From Oscillospiraceae bacterium (GTDB lineage: Bacteria > Bacillota > Clostridia > Oscillospirales > CAG-272), in the NCBI GenBank assembly GCA_015064385.1, contig SVSI01000012.1:1-60069 (forward strand): a DNA stretch of 60,069 nucleotides. The letters are read 5' to 3'. Positions 1 through 7,461 of the stretch are shown piece by piece. Position numbers and translations under genes: made by a program. Under the pieces are notes generated by a model. The model was not told the DNA's origin. It did no database searches and worked only from the letters and a program-made list of their open reading frames with translations. Each line of letters starts with the position of its first letter. The stretch's first letter is position 1.

Positions 1-1
1 C

Positions 2-253
2 GACGCACCCGAGACGCCTGACGTTCCCGAGACGCCCGACACACCCGAAACTCCCGACGTCCCCGATGCTCCTAACACTCCCGATAACGGCGCGCAGGAC
101 AAGGGCGATACGGTAAATCCCGACAATCCCCAAAACGACGGCGAAAAGTCGGATAAGACAGTAATTATCGTTACCGTTATCGCGGCAGTAGCCCTTCTCG
201 GTTGCGGCGGTGTAACGACGGCACTTATCGTAATCCTCAAAAAGAGAAGATAA
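2..253 (+). CDS. C-terminal end of a Pro-rich membrane-anchored surface protein (partial)
   Basis: Only the last 83 codons lie in the window; the 5' part is outside. The visible part starts with a degenerate Pro-Glu-Thr-Pro-Asp repeat (about 27 residues), continues through an Asp/Asn-rich linker, then has one hydrophobic segment of about 25 residues and ends in the positive tail KKRR. This is the layout of a protein held in the membrane by its C-terminus with a wall-spanning acidic proline-rich linker; no LPXTG sorting motif is seen. The function of the missing ectodomain cannot be inferred. A terminator follows seven bases after the stop. Confidence 0.75.
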   Translation, partial: DAPETPDVPETPDTPETPDVPDAPNTPDNGAQDKGDTVNPDNPQNDGEKSDKTVIIVTVIAAVALLGCGGVTTALIVILKKRR

Positions 254-259
254 AACCCA

Positions 260-292
260 AAGAGCAGCTCAAACGAGCTGCTCTTCATTTTT
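260..292 (+). terminator. Intrinsic terminator of the surface protein gene
   Basis: A 10-bp perfect stem AGAGCAGCTC/GAGCTGCTCT with the loop AAAC is followed by a T-rich tract (TCATTTTTCTC). It closes the transcript of the partial gene upstream. Confidence 0.85.
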
Positions 293-326
293 CTCACCGA
301 TTTCCTTCAAAATTCACAAAACTTAC

Positions 327-355
327 TTGTATATTCGTCCTTTATGTGATATACT
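327..355 (+). promoter_or_regulatory. Sigma-A type promoter of the oxidoreductase operon
   Basis: -35 TTGTAT (327-332), 17-bp spacer, -10 TATACT (350-355), about 38 bases before the ATG at 393. No operator-like repeat is obvious. Confidence 0.6.
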
Positions 356-392
356 GTAAAAAAAGACAATTAAAACAAGGAAAATATAAATT

Positions 393-2663
393 ATGAGAAA
401 AGACGAGCTTATAGTACGCCTTACCGATAAATTCTCAAATTGGCCGTCAAGCGATGCCATCGCAAAAGAGTGCATGGGCAAAATGACGTCCGAGCTTTAT
501 CCGTACAGCGTAATGTTTTCCCCTATAAAAATAAATAAAATGACGGTCAAAAACCGCATAGTTATGGCTCCTATGGGCAATATCAATATGTGTGAGGAGA
601 CCGGACGTCCCTCTGATAAGATGCTTCAGTACTTCTTCGAGCGCGCAAAGGGCGGGGTAGGACTTATCACTACCGGACTCGTGCCCGTTTCGTACGGCAT
701 CGATCCCACCGTTTCCGAGCCGGGACATCTTTCCTATTTTCCCCGTATCGACCGCACCCGTACAGTTCAGGCGGGATGGCGAGATCTCGCGCAGGGAGTT
801 CATACCTACGGCGCAAAAATATTCGTTCAGCTCACCGCGGGACTCGGTCGCGTGGGAAATCCGCAATGCCTTGTAAACGAGCTTAAGGTGCCGAGATCGG
901 CGTCCTTAAATCCCAATTTCTATATGCCGCAGATACCTTGCTTCCCGCTTTCCGATCTTAAGCTCGGAAAGATAATAAAGAACGCAGGTCAGGCATCTGC
1001 CGATGCGAAGGCGTTCGGTATCGACGGAGTTTATCTCCACGGTCACGAGGGATATCTTCTCGATCAGCTCACAAATCCCGCGTTCAACCGCAGAAAGCTG
1101 AGCAAATATGCAAATTGGCAGCGTTTCGGACTTGATATGGTAAGGGAGATCCGCCGCCGCGTAGGTGACTCTTATCCGATAATGTACCGCATCGACCTTT
1201 CGTGCGCGCTTGCCGAGACATACGGCGACGATATGGAAAAGATACCGTCACTGAAAAAATTCACAAACGGCAGAAGCGTTGAGCAGACGCTCGACTATAT
1301 GAAAAATCTCGTCGAGGCGGGCGTTGATATTTTCGACGTTGACCTTGGCTGCTACGATAACTGGTGGCTTCCGCATCCGGGTGCAACGATGCCCGCGGCG
1401 TGCTATACCGAGGTCGCAAAGTGCGTAAAGGACTTCTTTGAAAAGAATTCCATCGTGTCAAATGCGGGCGTTCCCGTTCCGATCGTCGGAGTAGGCAAGC
1501 TCGGTTACCCCGATATTGCCGAAAAGGCGCTCCGTGACGGAATGTGCGATATGATAATGCTCGGCAGACCGCTTCTTGCCGATCCCGAGTGGCCGAACAA
1601 GGCGTATTCGGGCAGAGTTTCCGAAATTTGCCCGTGTATCGGCTGTCAGGAGGGCTGTATAAACGAGTTTATCGAGGGCGGACATCCGCAGTGCGCGGTA
1701 AATCCGAGGACTGCCTTTGAGGATATATATCCAAGCGCTCCGAGTACCCCCGAAAAGATAAAGAATATCGCAGTTATCGGTGCAGGCCCCGCGGGAATCA
1801 CCTTCGCGCTTGAAGCGTCCCGTCGCGGACATAAGGTAGAGCTCTTTGAAAAGAGCGATGCAATCGGCGGAAAGCTGATCTCGGGCTCTGTACCCAAAAA
1901 CAAATTTGATCTCGACAATTACCGCATTTTCCTTGAAAATTCGCTTAAAAAGGCACTTTCGGAAGGAAAGATCGTTTTGCATCTTGAAAGTGCTCAGAGC
2001 GCAAACGAGCTTAAGGAAGGCACTTTCGACGCAGTTGTTACCGCTATCGGCTCACGCGCCGAAACTCCGAACATAAAGGGCGTTGATAAGATAAAAACGG
2101 TAATTGCCACCGATCTTCTGCTTTCTCCCGAAAAGATGGGAGACGCGAATGAGATCGCCGTCGTCGGCGGGGGAAGCGTTGGCTGTGAGGTCGCGTACTG
2201 GCTTGCGAGCGAGTACGGCAAAAAGGTCACCGTTATCGAGATGCTCCCCTACTTTATGGAGGGCGTTTGCACGGCAAACAGAGGGCATCTTATATATGCA
2301 ATGAAGAAAAAGGGCGTTCGCCTTATGAATATGGCGAAGGTTACGTCTTTCAGCGAAAATATGGTAAACGTTGCACAGAATAAGCATAAAAACGTTCCCG
2401 ATCCGTATAATACCTGGCAGAGCGTTCTTCCGAAAAACGTGGTAAATCCGCTTGCTCCCAAGATCAAGCAGGAATACGAGAGCGAAGCAATTCCCGCGGA
2501 TCTCGTCGTATTTGCAACCGGATCAAAGTCCGATCACGCACTCTATTTTGAGCTTCAGGCGATAAACGCGGCGAGCGAGATATACAATATCGGCGACAGC
2601 TTTGAAGGCGCAAAGGTGCTTGAGGCAACGCGCGCGGCGTTCCGCCTCGCAAGAGAGATTTGA
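393..2663 (+). CDS. NADH:flavin oxidoreductase, old yellow enzyme type, with Fe-S and FAD domains
   Basis: A 756-residue member of the 2,4-dienoyl-CoA reductase / trimethylamine dehydrogenase / BaiCD family: an N-terminal FMN TIM barrel (about residues 35-400), a 4Fe-4S cluster site (CIGCQEGC and a further Cys near residue 434), then a two-dinucleotide-fold FAD/NAD(P)H domain with GAGPAG near 465 and GGGSVG near 595. These enzymes reduce enoyl or other activated double bonds with NAD(P)H. The usual HxxH barrel motif reads HGHEGYLLDQ. It has about 35 extra N-terminal residues compared with typical members. It leads an operon with the FTR-like protein (11-nt gap) and thioredoxin, so a redox link is plausible; the true substrate cannot be told. 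Confidence 0.85.
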   Translation: MRKDELIVRLTDKFSNWPSSDAIAKECMGKMTSELYPYSVMFSPIKINKMTVKNRIVMAPMGNINMCEETGRPSDKMLQYFFERAKGGVGLITTGLVPVSYGIDPTVSEPGHLSYFPRIDRTRTVQAGWRDLAQGVHTYGAKIFVQLTAGLGRVGNPQCLVNELKVPRSASLNPNFYMPQIPCFPLSDLKLGKIIKNAGQASADAKAFGIDGVYLHGHEGYLLDQLTNPAFNRRKLSKYANWQRFGLDMVREIRRRVGDSYPIMYRIDLSCALAETYGDDMEKIPSLKKFTNGRSVEQTLDYMKNLVEAGVDIFDVDLGCYDNWWLPHPGATMPAACYTEVAKCVKDFFEKNSIVSNAGVPVPIVGVGKLGYPDIAEKALRDGMCDMIMLGRPLLADPEWPNKAYSGRVSEICPCIGCQEGCINEFIEGGHPQCAVNPRTAFEDIYPSAPSTPEKIKNIAVIGAGPAGITFALEASRRGHKVELFEKSDAIGGKLISGSVPKNKFDLDNYRIFLENSLKKALSEGKIVLHLESAQSANELKEGTFDAVVTAIGSRAETPNIKGVDKIKTVIATDLLLSPEKMGDANEIAVVGGGSVGCEVAYWLASEYGKKVTVIEMLPYFMEGVCTANRGHLIYAMKKKGVRLMNMAKVTSFSENMVNVAQNKHKNVPDPYNTWQSVLPKNVVNPLAPKIKQEYESEAIPADLVVFATGSKSDHALYFELQAINAASEIYNIGDSFEGAKVLEATRAAFRLAREI

Positions 2664-2673
2664 GGAGGTTTAT

Positions 2674-2883
2674 ATGAAGATAAAGCTTAACCCCGACGAG
2701 GAGATCGTAAAAATAGTCAAAGAAGGACTTGAAAAGAGCGGGGGATACTGCCCGTGCAGGCGAGAGAGAACTCCCGAGAACAAATGTATGTGCAAGGAGT
2801 TTCGTGATCAGATAAAGGATAGTAGCTTCGAGGGATTTTGCCACTGTATGCTTTATTATAAATCGCTCGAGGACGATGCATAA
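2674..2883 (+). CDS. Small ferredoxin:thioredoxin reductase catalytic-subunit-like protein
   Basis: A 69-residue protein starting at ATG 2674 behind the strong ribosome site GAGGAGG, which overlaps the upstream stop; a longer reading frame from 2602 lies inside the oxidoreductase gene. It contains three Cys-x-Cys pairs in order, CPC, CMC and CHC, the signature of the FTR beta chain, which carries a 4Fe-4S cluster next to a redox disulfide and passes ferredoxin electrons to thioredoxin. The first spacing (9 residues between CPC and CMC) is shorter and the second (15) longer than I recall for the plant/cyanobacterial enzyme (about 16 and 8). No variable (alpha) subunit is nearby. Thioredoxin starts 27 bp downstream, which supports a thioredoxin-reducing role; this is inference. 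Confidence 0.8.
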   Translation: MKIKLNPDEEIVKIVKEGLEKSGGYCPCRRERTPENKCMCKEFRDQIKDSSFEGFCHCMLYYKSLEDDA

Positions 2884-2910
2884 CGTTAATTTATAGAAAG
2901 GAATTGTAAG

Positions 2911-3219
2911 ATGGAAGTAGTTATAACTAAAGAGAATTTTGAAAAAGAAGTAATAAACTCGGATATTCCCGTGCTCGTTGACTTTTTCGCTACATGGTGC
3001 GGCCCCTGCAGAATGCTTGCGCCCGTTATCGAGGAGATCGCGAAGGAGTACGAGGGAAGAGTAAAGGTGTGCAAGATAAACGTTGACGACGAGGGCGAGC
3101 TTGCTATGCGCTACGGTATCGCGAGTATCCCTACGGTACTGCTTTTTAAGGACGGTCAGGTGACCGATAAGTCGCTCGGATACGTTCCGAAGTCGCGCCT
3201 TGAAAGTATGCTCGGTTAA
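2911..3219 (+). CDS. trxA: Thioredoxin
   Basis: A 102-residue cytosolic thioredoxin with the classical active site WCGPC (residues 29-33) and the cis-proline segment SIPT. It is normal length, with ribosome site AAGGAA before ATG 2911. As the last gene of the operon with the flavoenzyme and the FTR-like protein, it could be reduced by ferredoxin through the latter or by the TrxB encoded at 23415-24326. A strong terminator follows. Confidence 0.95.
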   Translation: MEVVITKENFEKEVINSDIPVLVDFFATWCGPCRMLAPVIEEIAKEYEGRVKVCKINVDDEGELAMRYGIASIPTVLLFKDGQVTDKSLGYVPKSRLESMLG

Positions 3220-3251
3220 ACCGTTCGGATGGTGAATATTGACAATTTAAT

Positions 3252-3294
3252 AACGATAGCGTAGTGTAAAATGCACTACGCTATTGTCGTTTTG
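3252..3294 (+). terminator. Intrinsic terminator after trxA
   Basis: A long near-perfect hairpin: AACGATAGCGTAGTG pairs with CACTACGCTATTGTCGTT around the loop TAAAATG, with a single bulge, ending in a short T tract. Confidence 0.8.
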
Positions 3295-3366
3295 CACAAA
3301 AACAAGCGATTAAAATTGTAAAAATCGCACAAAACATAGATTGTAAAAAAAGTTTTGGAAAAACGC

Positions 3367-3395
3367 TTGACATTTAACTTTTTCGGTGCTACAAT
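3367..3395 (+). promoter_or_regulatory. Promoter of the HPr-like gene
   Basis: Consensus -35 TTGACA (3367-3372), 17-bp spacer, -10 TACAAT (3390-3395). The -35 and spacer resemble those of the next promoter at 3886-3914 (both have TTTTTCGGTGC or TTTTTGGTGC before the -10). Confidence 0.85.
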
Positions 3396-3457
3396 GTGCG
3401 TGAAATCGGAAATCAAACGGTTTCAAAACGCGAAGACATACGAAAGGAGTAATGATT

Positions 3458-3709
3458 ATGAATATGTCAAACGTAGGAACTTTCCACAGATACAAGGTAG
3501 AGATCGACACTCTTGCTGACGTTCGTGAGTTTGTAAACATCGCCACGACTTGCAGAGGACAGCTTCTTCTTGAAAGCGGAGACAGCTTCAAGGTCAATGC
3601 CAAGAGTTTACTGGGTGTTATCATTGCAAAGAAACTCGACTGGAATGATATTACACTCCTTGCAGAGGAAGAGTGCTATACGAAGTTCGCTCACTTTATC
3701 GCGGACTGA
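3458..3709 (+). CDS. HPr-like protein lacking the phosphorylatable His15
   Basis: An 83-residue protein with the HPr (PTS phosphocarrier) fold by alignment. The Ser46 region is kept (NAKSLLGVI, compare NLKSIMGVM in HPr), but the segment that should read GxHARPA has no histidine, so it cannot be a PTS phosphocarrier. Such proteins, like Crh of bacilli, act as regulators through phosphorylation of the conserved Ser by HPr kinase; whether that holds here is inference. Start: AAAGGAG (3443-3449) is 8 nt from ATG 3458 but only 2 nt from an in-frame ATG at 3452, so 3458 is preferred. Monocistronic, with its own consensus promoter and terminator. Confidence 0.8.
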   Translation: MNMSNVGTFHRYKVEIDTLADVREFVNIATTCRGQLLLESGDSFKVNAKSLLGVIIAKKLDWNDITLLAEEECYTKFAHFIAD

Positions 3710-3808
3710 TACCGCACCGTCTCGCAAAGACCGAAAACAAGAGCCGTTTCCCCTTTTTGGCTCTTTACATAGATTTAGGGAAGTAAACCCTTCCTTTTGG
3801 AAAATTCC

Positions 3809-3839
3809 ACAGCGGCGAAAATTCGCCGCTGTTTTTTTG
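3809..3839 (+). terminator. Intrinsic terminator after the HPr-like gene
   Basis: A perfect 10-bp GC-rich stem ACAGCGGCGA/TCGCCGCTGT with the loop AAAT, followed by TTTTTTT. Confidence 0.93.
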
Positions 3840-3885
3840 TTCGAAGGAAATGCGGAAGAAAAAATAAATTTTTTCAAAAAAGGTA

Positions 3886-3914
3886 TTGACAACTCGAGTT
3901 TTTGGTGCTATAAT
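3886..3914 (+). promoter_or_regulatory. Promoter of the T-box transcript
   Basis: Perfect consensus -35 TTGACA (3886-3891), 17-bp spacer, -10 TATAAT (3909-3914). Strong, presumably constitutive initiation with control exerted by the T-box downstream. Confidence 0.93.
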
Positions 3915-3920
3915 TCATTA

Positions 3921-4207
3921 CAAATTTGAATATCACAAAAACGACTGTGACGAAGACGGTCGAAGCGTGAGGTTCCCAGAGAGTTGTCACTTGGTGCGAG
4001 ACAATAGCCGATCCCTTCTTATGACCTATCACTTCCGAGTCGAAGGACCGAAAGGCGAAAGCCGATTAGACTCCTTCCGTAATGCTGCGTAAAGGCAAAG
4101 GGCTTGTCAGAGCCCGGAAAGTGACGGAAATATTATTTTCCGTAATTTGAGTGGTACCGCGGGTTTAATAACTCGTCTCAAAGGTTTCTTTTGAGACGAG
4201 TTTTTTG
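3921..4207 (+). promoter_or_regulatory. T-box riboswitch leader, predicted isoleucine (ATC) specifier
   Basis: The T-box sequence GTGGTACCGCGG (4151-4162) is followed by an intrinsic terminator (ACTCGTCTCAAA 4171-4182 with its complement ending at 4201, then TTTTTTG). Stem I is readable: CGACT (3942-3946) with AGTCG (4038-4042), a GA-containing internal loop, GAAG (3952-3955) with CTTC (4032-4035), then GGTC (3958-3961) with GACC (4023-4026). The bulge on the 3' side reads T-ATC-A, putting the specifier codon ATC (Ile) at 4028-4030 before the usual purine. A stem III candidate GGGCT/AGCCC is at 4100-4115. The UGGU bulge matches acceptor end ACCA, so a tRNA with discriminator A as in tRNA-Ile. 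Uncharged tRNA would open the terminator. The T-box call is firm, the Ile reading fairly so. Confidence 0.92.
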
Positions 4208-4263
4208 TTTTATTCAAATTGGTAACCATTAAAATATGTCAGAGTGAAAGGAGACGACAAAAA

Positions 4264-6567
4264 ATGGATTACAGTTTGAAAGAGGTCGCAGGCAGAATCA
4301 AAGACCTGCGCGAGGCAAAGGGATACACGCAGGAGGAGCTTGCAAAGCTCACGGGCGTGACACTTGAAGAGTACCGTGTTCTGGAAGAGGGCAACACCGA
4401 CTTCAGCTTCACCTTTATTTATAAGTGCGCGAAGGCGTGCGACGTTGAGGTGGTTGATCTTCTCGAGGGACGAAGCACTACGCTTACCTCCTTTGCCATC
4501 ACAAGACGCGGAGAGGGACTTAAGATCCTGAAGCAGCACGGGGTTGAATATAATAACCTCGCGCCGAAATTCAGAGAAAAGCTCGCAGAGCCATTTCTCG
4601 TTAAATTTCCGTACATTCCCGAGGAGCAGGATGCACCTATCAAGCTGAACTCGCATAACGGTCAGGAATTTGACGTTATCGTTAAGGGCTCGCTCAAGGT
4701 GCAGGTGGGAAACCACGTGGACGTTCTTCACGAGGGGGACTCGATATTCTATAACAGCATCATTCCGCACGGTATGATCGCAGTAAGCGAGGGCGGCTGT
4801 GAGTTCCACGCGGTAGTTCTTAACCCGCAGGACGGACTCGTTAGTGAGGAATACCCCGAAGCTCCCGTTTCTTATACGAAGGTGTCCGAAAAGACGAAGG
4901 ACACCGTCACGGTCGCCGATAATTTCGTAGAGTCCTTCTACGATGAAAATGGCGTATTTAGCGGTATAAAATTCAAAAACGACGATAAATTCAACTTCGC
5001 CTTTGACTGTGTGGACGCTATTGCAAAGAAAACTCCCGATAAGCTCGCTATGATGTGGGTGGCAAACGACAAGACAGACCGCAAGTTCACATTTGCCGAT
5101 ATGAAGAAATATTCGTCCAAGACGGCAAATTATTTCGAGTCTCTCGGTATCAAAAAGGGAGATACGGTAATGCTCGTGCTCAAGCGTCACTATCAGTTCT
5201 GGTTCTGTATGCTTGCTCTTCACAAGATCGGAGCTATCGCGATCCCGGCGACGAATCAGCTCGTTGAACACGATTTCGATTACAGATACAAGGCGGCAAA
5301 GGTCAAGGCAATCGTATGTACTGCCGACGGCGACGTATCCGCCGAGGCGGAAAAGGCGGCCGCAAAATTCCCCGGAATGCTGAAGATCCTCGTGGGCGGC
5401 AAGAAGGACGGCTGGAACGATTTCAACGTCGAAATGGAGCGCTTCAGTACGCACTACGAGCGCAGTGAAAGCTCTCCCTGCGGAAACGATCCGATGCTTA
5501 TGCTCTTTACCTCGGGTACGACCGGTTATCCCCGTATCGCAACCCATTCCTATAAATACGCGCTCGGTCACTATCCGACGGCAAAGCATTGGCATAACGT
5601 AAATCCGAACGGACTGCATTTTACGATCTCGGATACCGGCTGGGGCAAAGCTCTCTGGGGCAAGCTGTACGGTCAGTGGCTATGCGAGGCGGCGCAGTTT
5701 ACCTATGATTTTGACCGTTTTCACCCCGAAGATATTCTGCCGATGTTCGCGAAATATCACATCACCACCTTCTGTGCTCCGCCTACTATGTACCGTTTCT
5801 TTATCAAGGAGGACCTCTCAAAATACGATCTTTCCTCTATCGAATACGCCACGACGGCGGGAGAAGCGCTTAACCCCGAGGTGTTTAATCAGTTTAAGAA
5901 GGCGACCGGACTCACCATAATGGAGGGATTCGGTCAGACCGAGACCACTCTCTCTATTGCGAATTTCGTCGGTTCAACTCCCAAGATCGGATCTATGGGA
6001 AGACCGAGCCCGCTTTACGACATCGTGATCCTCGATCCCGACGGCAACGAGTGCAAGACGGGTGATACGGGTGAGATCTGTATCCGCGTAAAGGACGGCG
6101 AGTCACCCTGCGGACTCTTTATCGGCTACTATCTTGATAAGGAAAAGACCGACGAGGTATGGCACGACGGATTCTATCACACGGGCGATCAGGCAACTAT
6201 GGACGAGGACGGCTACCTATGGTACGTCGGACGCATCGACGACGTTATCAAGTCGTCCGGATACCGTATCGGACCGTTTGAGATCGAAAGCGTCATCATG
6301 GAGCTTCCGTACGTTCTCGAATGTGCGGTCACACCCGTTCCCGATGAGGTGCGCGGACAGATCGTTAAGGCGACCGTCGTTCTCGTAAAAGGAAAGGAAG
6401 GGGACGACGCACTTAAAAAGGAGATCCAGGAATACGTTAAGACGCATACCGCACCCTATAAGTATCCGAGGATCGTTGAATTTGTCAGCGAGCTTCCCAA
6501 GACCATAAGCGGTAAGGTAAGACGCGTAGAGATCCGTAAAAACGATCTTGAAAAGCTGAAAAAATAA
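4264..6567 (+). CDS. HTH-cupin-acyl-CoA synthetase fusion (AMP-forming), T-box controlled
   Basis: A 767-residue protein starting at ATG 4264 after AAAGGAG; an in-frame start at 4219 lies too close to the terminator. Order: XRE-type helix-turn-helix (about 1-66), cupin_2 (about 120-195), then a full adenylate-forming domain (about 250-767) with the phosphate loop TSGTTGYP, GFGQTETT, the hinge YHTGD/GRIDDVIKSSGYRIG, and PKTISGKVRR with the catalytic Lys near the end. It resembles medium-chain acyl-CoA synthetases: a carboxylic acid plus ATP and CoA gives acyl-CoA. The HTH-cupin part may sense ligand or bind DNA. Control by an Ile-type T-box suggests activation of a precursor such as 2-methylbutyrate for reductive carboxylation to isoleucine; that is inference. 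Confidence 0.88.
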   Translation: MDYSLKEVAGRIKDLREAKGYTQEELAKLTGVTLEEYRVLEEGNTDFSFTFIYKCAKACDVEVVDLLEGRSTTLTSFAITRRGEGLKILKQHGVEYNNLAPKFREKLAEPFLVKFPYIPEEQDAPIKLNSHNGQEFDVIVKGSLKVQVGNHVDVLHEGDSIFYNSIIPHGMIAVSEGGCEFHAVVLNPQDGLVSEEYPEAPVSYTKVSEKTKDTVTVADNFVESFYDENGVFSGIKFKNDDKFNFAFDCVDAIAKKTPDKLAMMWVANDKTDRKFTFADMKKYSSKTANYFESLGIKKGDTVMLVLKRHYQFWFCMLALHKIGAIAIPATNQLVEHDFDYRYKAAKVKAIVCTADGDVSAEAEKAAAKFPGMLKILVGGKKDGWNDFNVEMERFSTHYERSESSPCGNDPMLMLFTSGTTGYPRIATHSYKYALGHYPTAKHWHNVNPNGLHFTISDTGWGKALWGKLYGQWLCEAAQFTYDFDRFHPEDILPMFAKYHITTFCAPPTMYRFFIKEDLSKYDLSSIEYATTAGEALNPEVFNQFKKATGLTIMEGFGQTETTLSIANFVGSTPKIGSMGRPSPLYDIVILDPDGNECKTGDTGEICIRVKDGESPCGLFIGYYLDKEKTDEVWHDGFYHTGDQATMDEDGYLWYVGRIDDVIKSSGYRIGPFEIESVIMELPYVLECAVTPVPDEVRGQIVKATVVLVKGKEGDDALKKEIQEYVKTHTAPYKYPRIVEFVSELPKTISGKVRRVEIRKNDLEKLKK

Positions 6568-6571
6568 ATAA

Positions 6572-6606
6572 AAACGGGATATCCGAGCAGGATATCCCGT
6601 TTTTTG
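6572..6606. terminator. Bidirectional terminator between the synthetase gene and tpiA
   Basis: The 13-bp perfect stem AAACGGGATATCC/GGATATCCCGTTT with the loop GAGCA is flanked by T runs on both strands, so it can end both convergent units. Confidence 0.92.
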
Positions 6607-6618
6607 TTTAGAGTGTTT

Positions 6619-7383
6619 TTACTGAGCTGCTTCAACGATAACTGCGAAGTCGTCGGGCTTGAGCGAAGCTCCGCCGATAAGTCCGCCGTCGATGTTGTCC
6701 ATAGCAAGAAGCTCGGCAGCGTTCTTTGCGTTCATAGATCCGCCGTACTGAATTACGGTAGCGCGAGCGATCGGCTTGCCGTACTTTGCAGCGATAACGT
6801 TACGGATGAGCTTGCAAACCTCGTCTGCCTGCTCTGCGGTAGCGGTCTTTCCGGTACCGATAGCCCAAACGGGCTCGTAAGCGATAATTACCTGCTTCAT
6901 CTGCTCGGGGGTAATATCAAGCAGAGCAAGCTTGGTCTGGCGCGCTACTACCTCTTCGGTGATACCCTGCTCACGCTCGCTGAGGCATTCGCCTACGCAA
7001 ACGATAGCGGTAAGACCTGCCTCGATAGCCGCCTTGGTACGCAGATTGACAGTCTCGTCGGTCTCGCCGAAATACTGTCTGCGTTCGCTGTGTCCGATAA
7101 TAACGTACTTAGCTCCCGCATCTACGAGCATATCTGCGGAGATCTCTCCGGTGTATGCGCCGCTCTTTGCAAAGTGTACGTTCTGACCGCCGACTTTAAC
7201 TGCGGTGCCTGCGCACATTTTTGCTACGATAGGGAGGTCGATTGCGGGAACGCAAACTACGATATCGCAAGCGCGATTGTTTTTAACCTTCTCGTAGAGC
7301 GTGCCCACGAAGTTTTTTGCTTCCGAGGGGGTCATATTCATTTTCCAGTTTCCTGCGATGACCATTCTTCTTTTAGATCCCAT
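6619..7383 (-). CDS. tpiA: Triosephosphate isomerase
   Basis: A 254-residue TIM-barrel enzyme interconverting dihydroxyacetone phosphate and glyceraldehyde 3-phosphate. Visible: GNWKMN with the substrate-binding Lys, IGHSERR with the catalytic His, AYEPVWAIGTGK with the catalytic Glu and the start of the mobile loop, and the phosphate-binding QYGGSM and GGASL. Full length. It is the second gene of the pgk-tpiA glycolytic operon, 78 bp after pgk. Confidence 0.97.
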   Translation of the reverse strand: MGSKRRMVIAGNWKMNMTPSEAKNFVGTLYEKVKNNRACDIVVCVPAIDLPIVAKMCAGTAVKVGGQNVHFAKSGAYTGEISADMLVDAGAKYVIIGHSERRQYFGETDETVNLRTKAAIEAGLTAIVCVGECLSEREQGITEEVVARQTKLALLDITPEQMKQVIIAYEPVWAIGTGKTATAEQADEVCKLIRNVIAAKYGKPIARATVIQYGGSMNAKNAAELLAMDNIDGGLIGGASLKPDDFAVIVEAAQ

Positions 7384-7461
7384 TTTTAATTATCCATCCT
7401 TGGTTGAAAAGAGTATTTGCGATATATTTTACGTCTGTAAGATATATGTCTGTTTGTTTGC

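Noticed and set aside
202..396. 64-codon open frame after the surface protein
   Set aside because: Overlaps the real end of the surface protein, the terminator at 260-292 and the next promoter.
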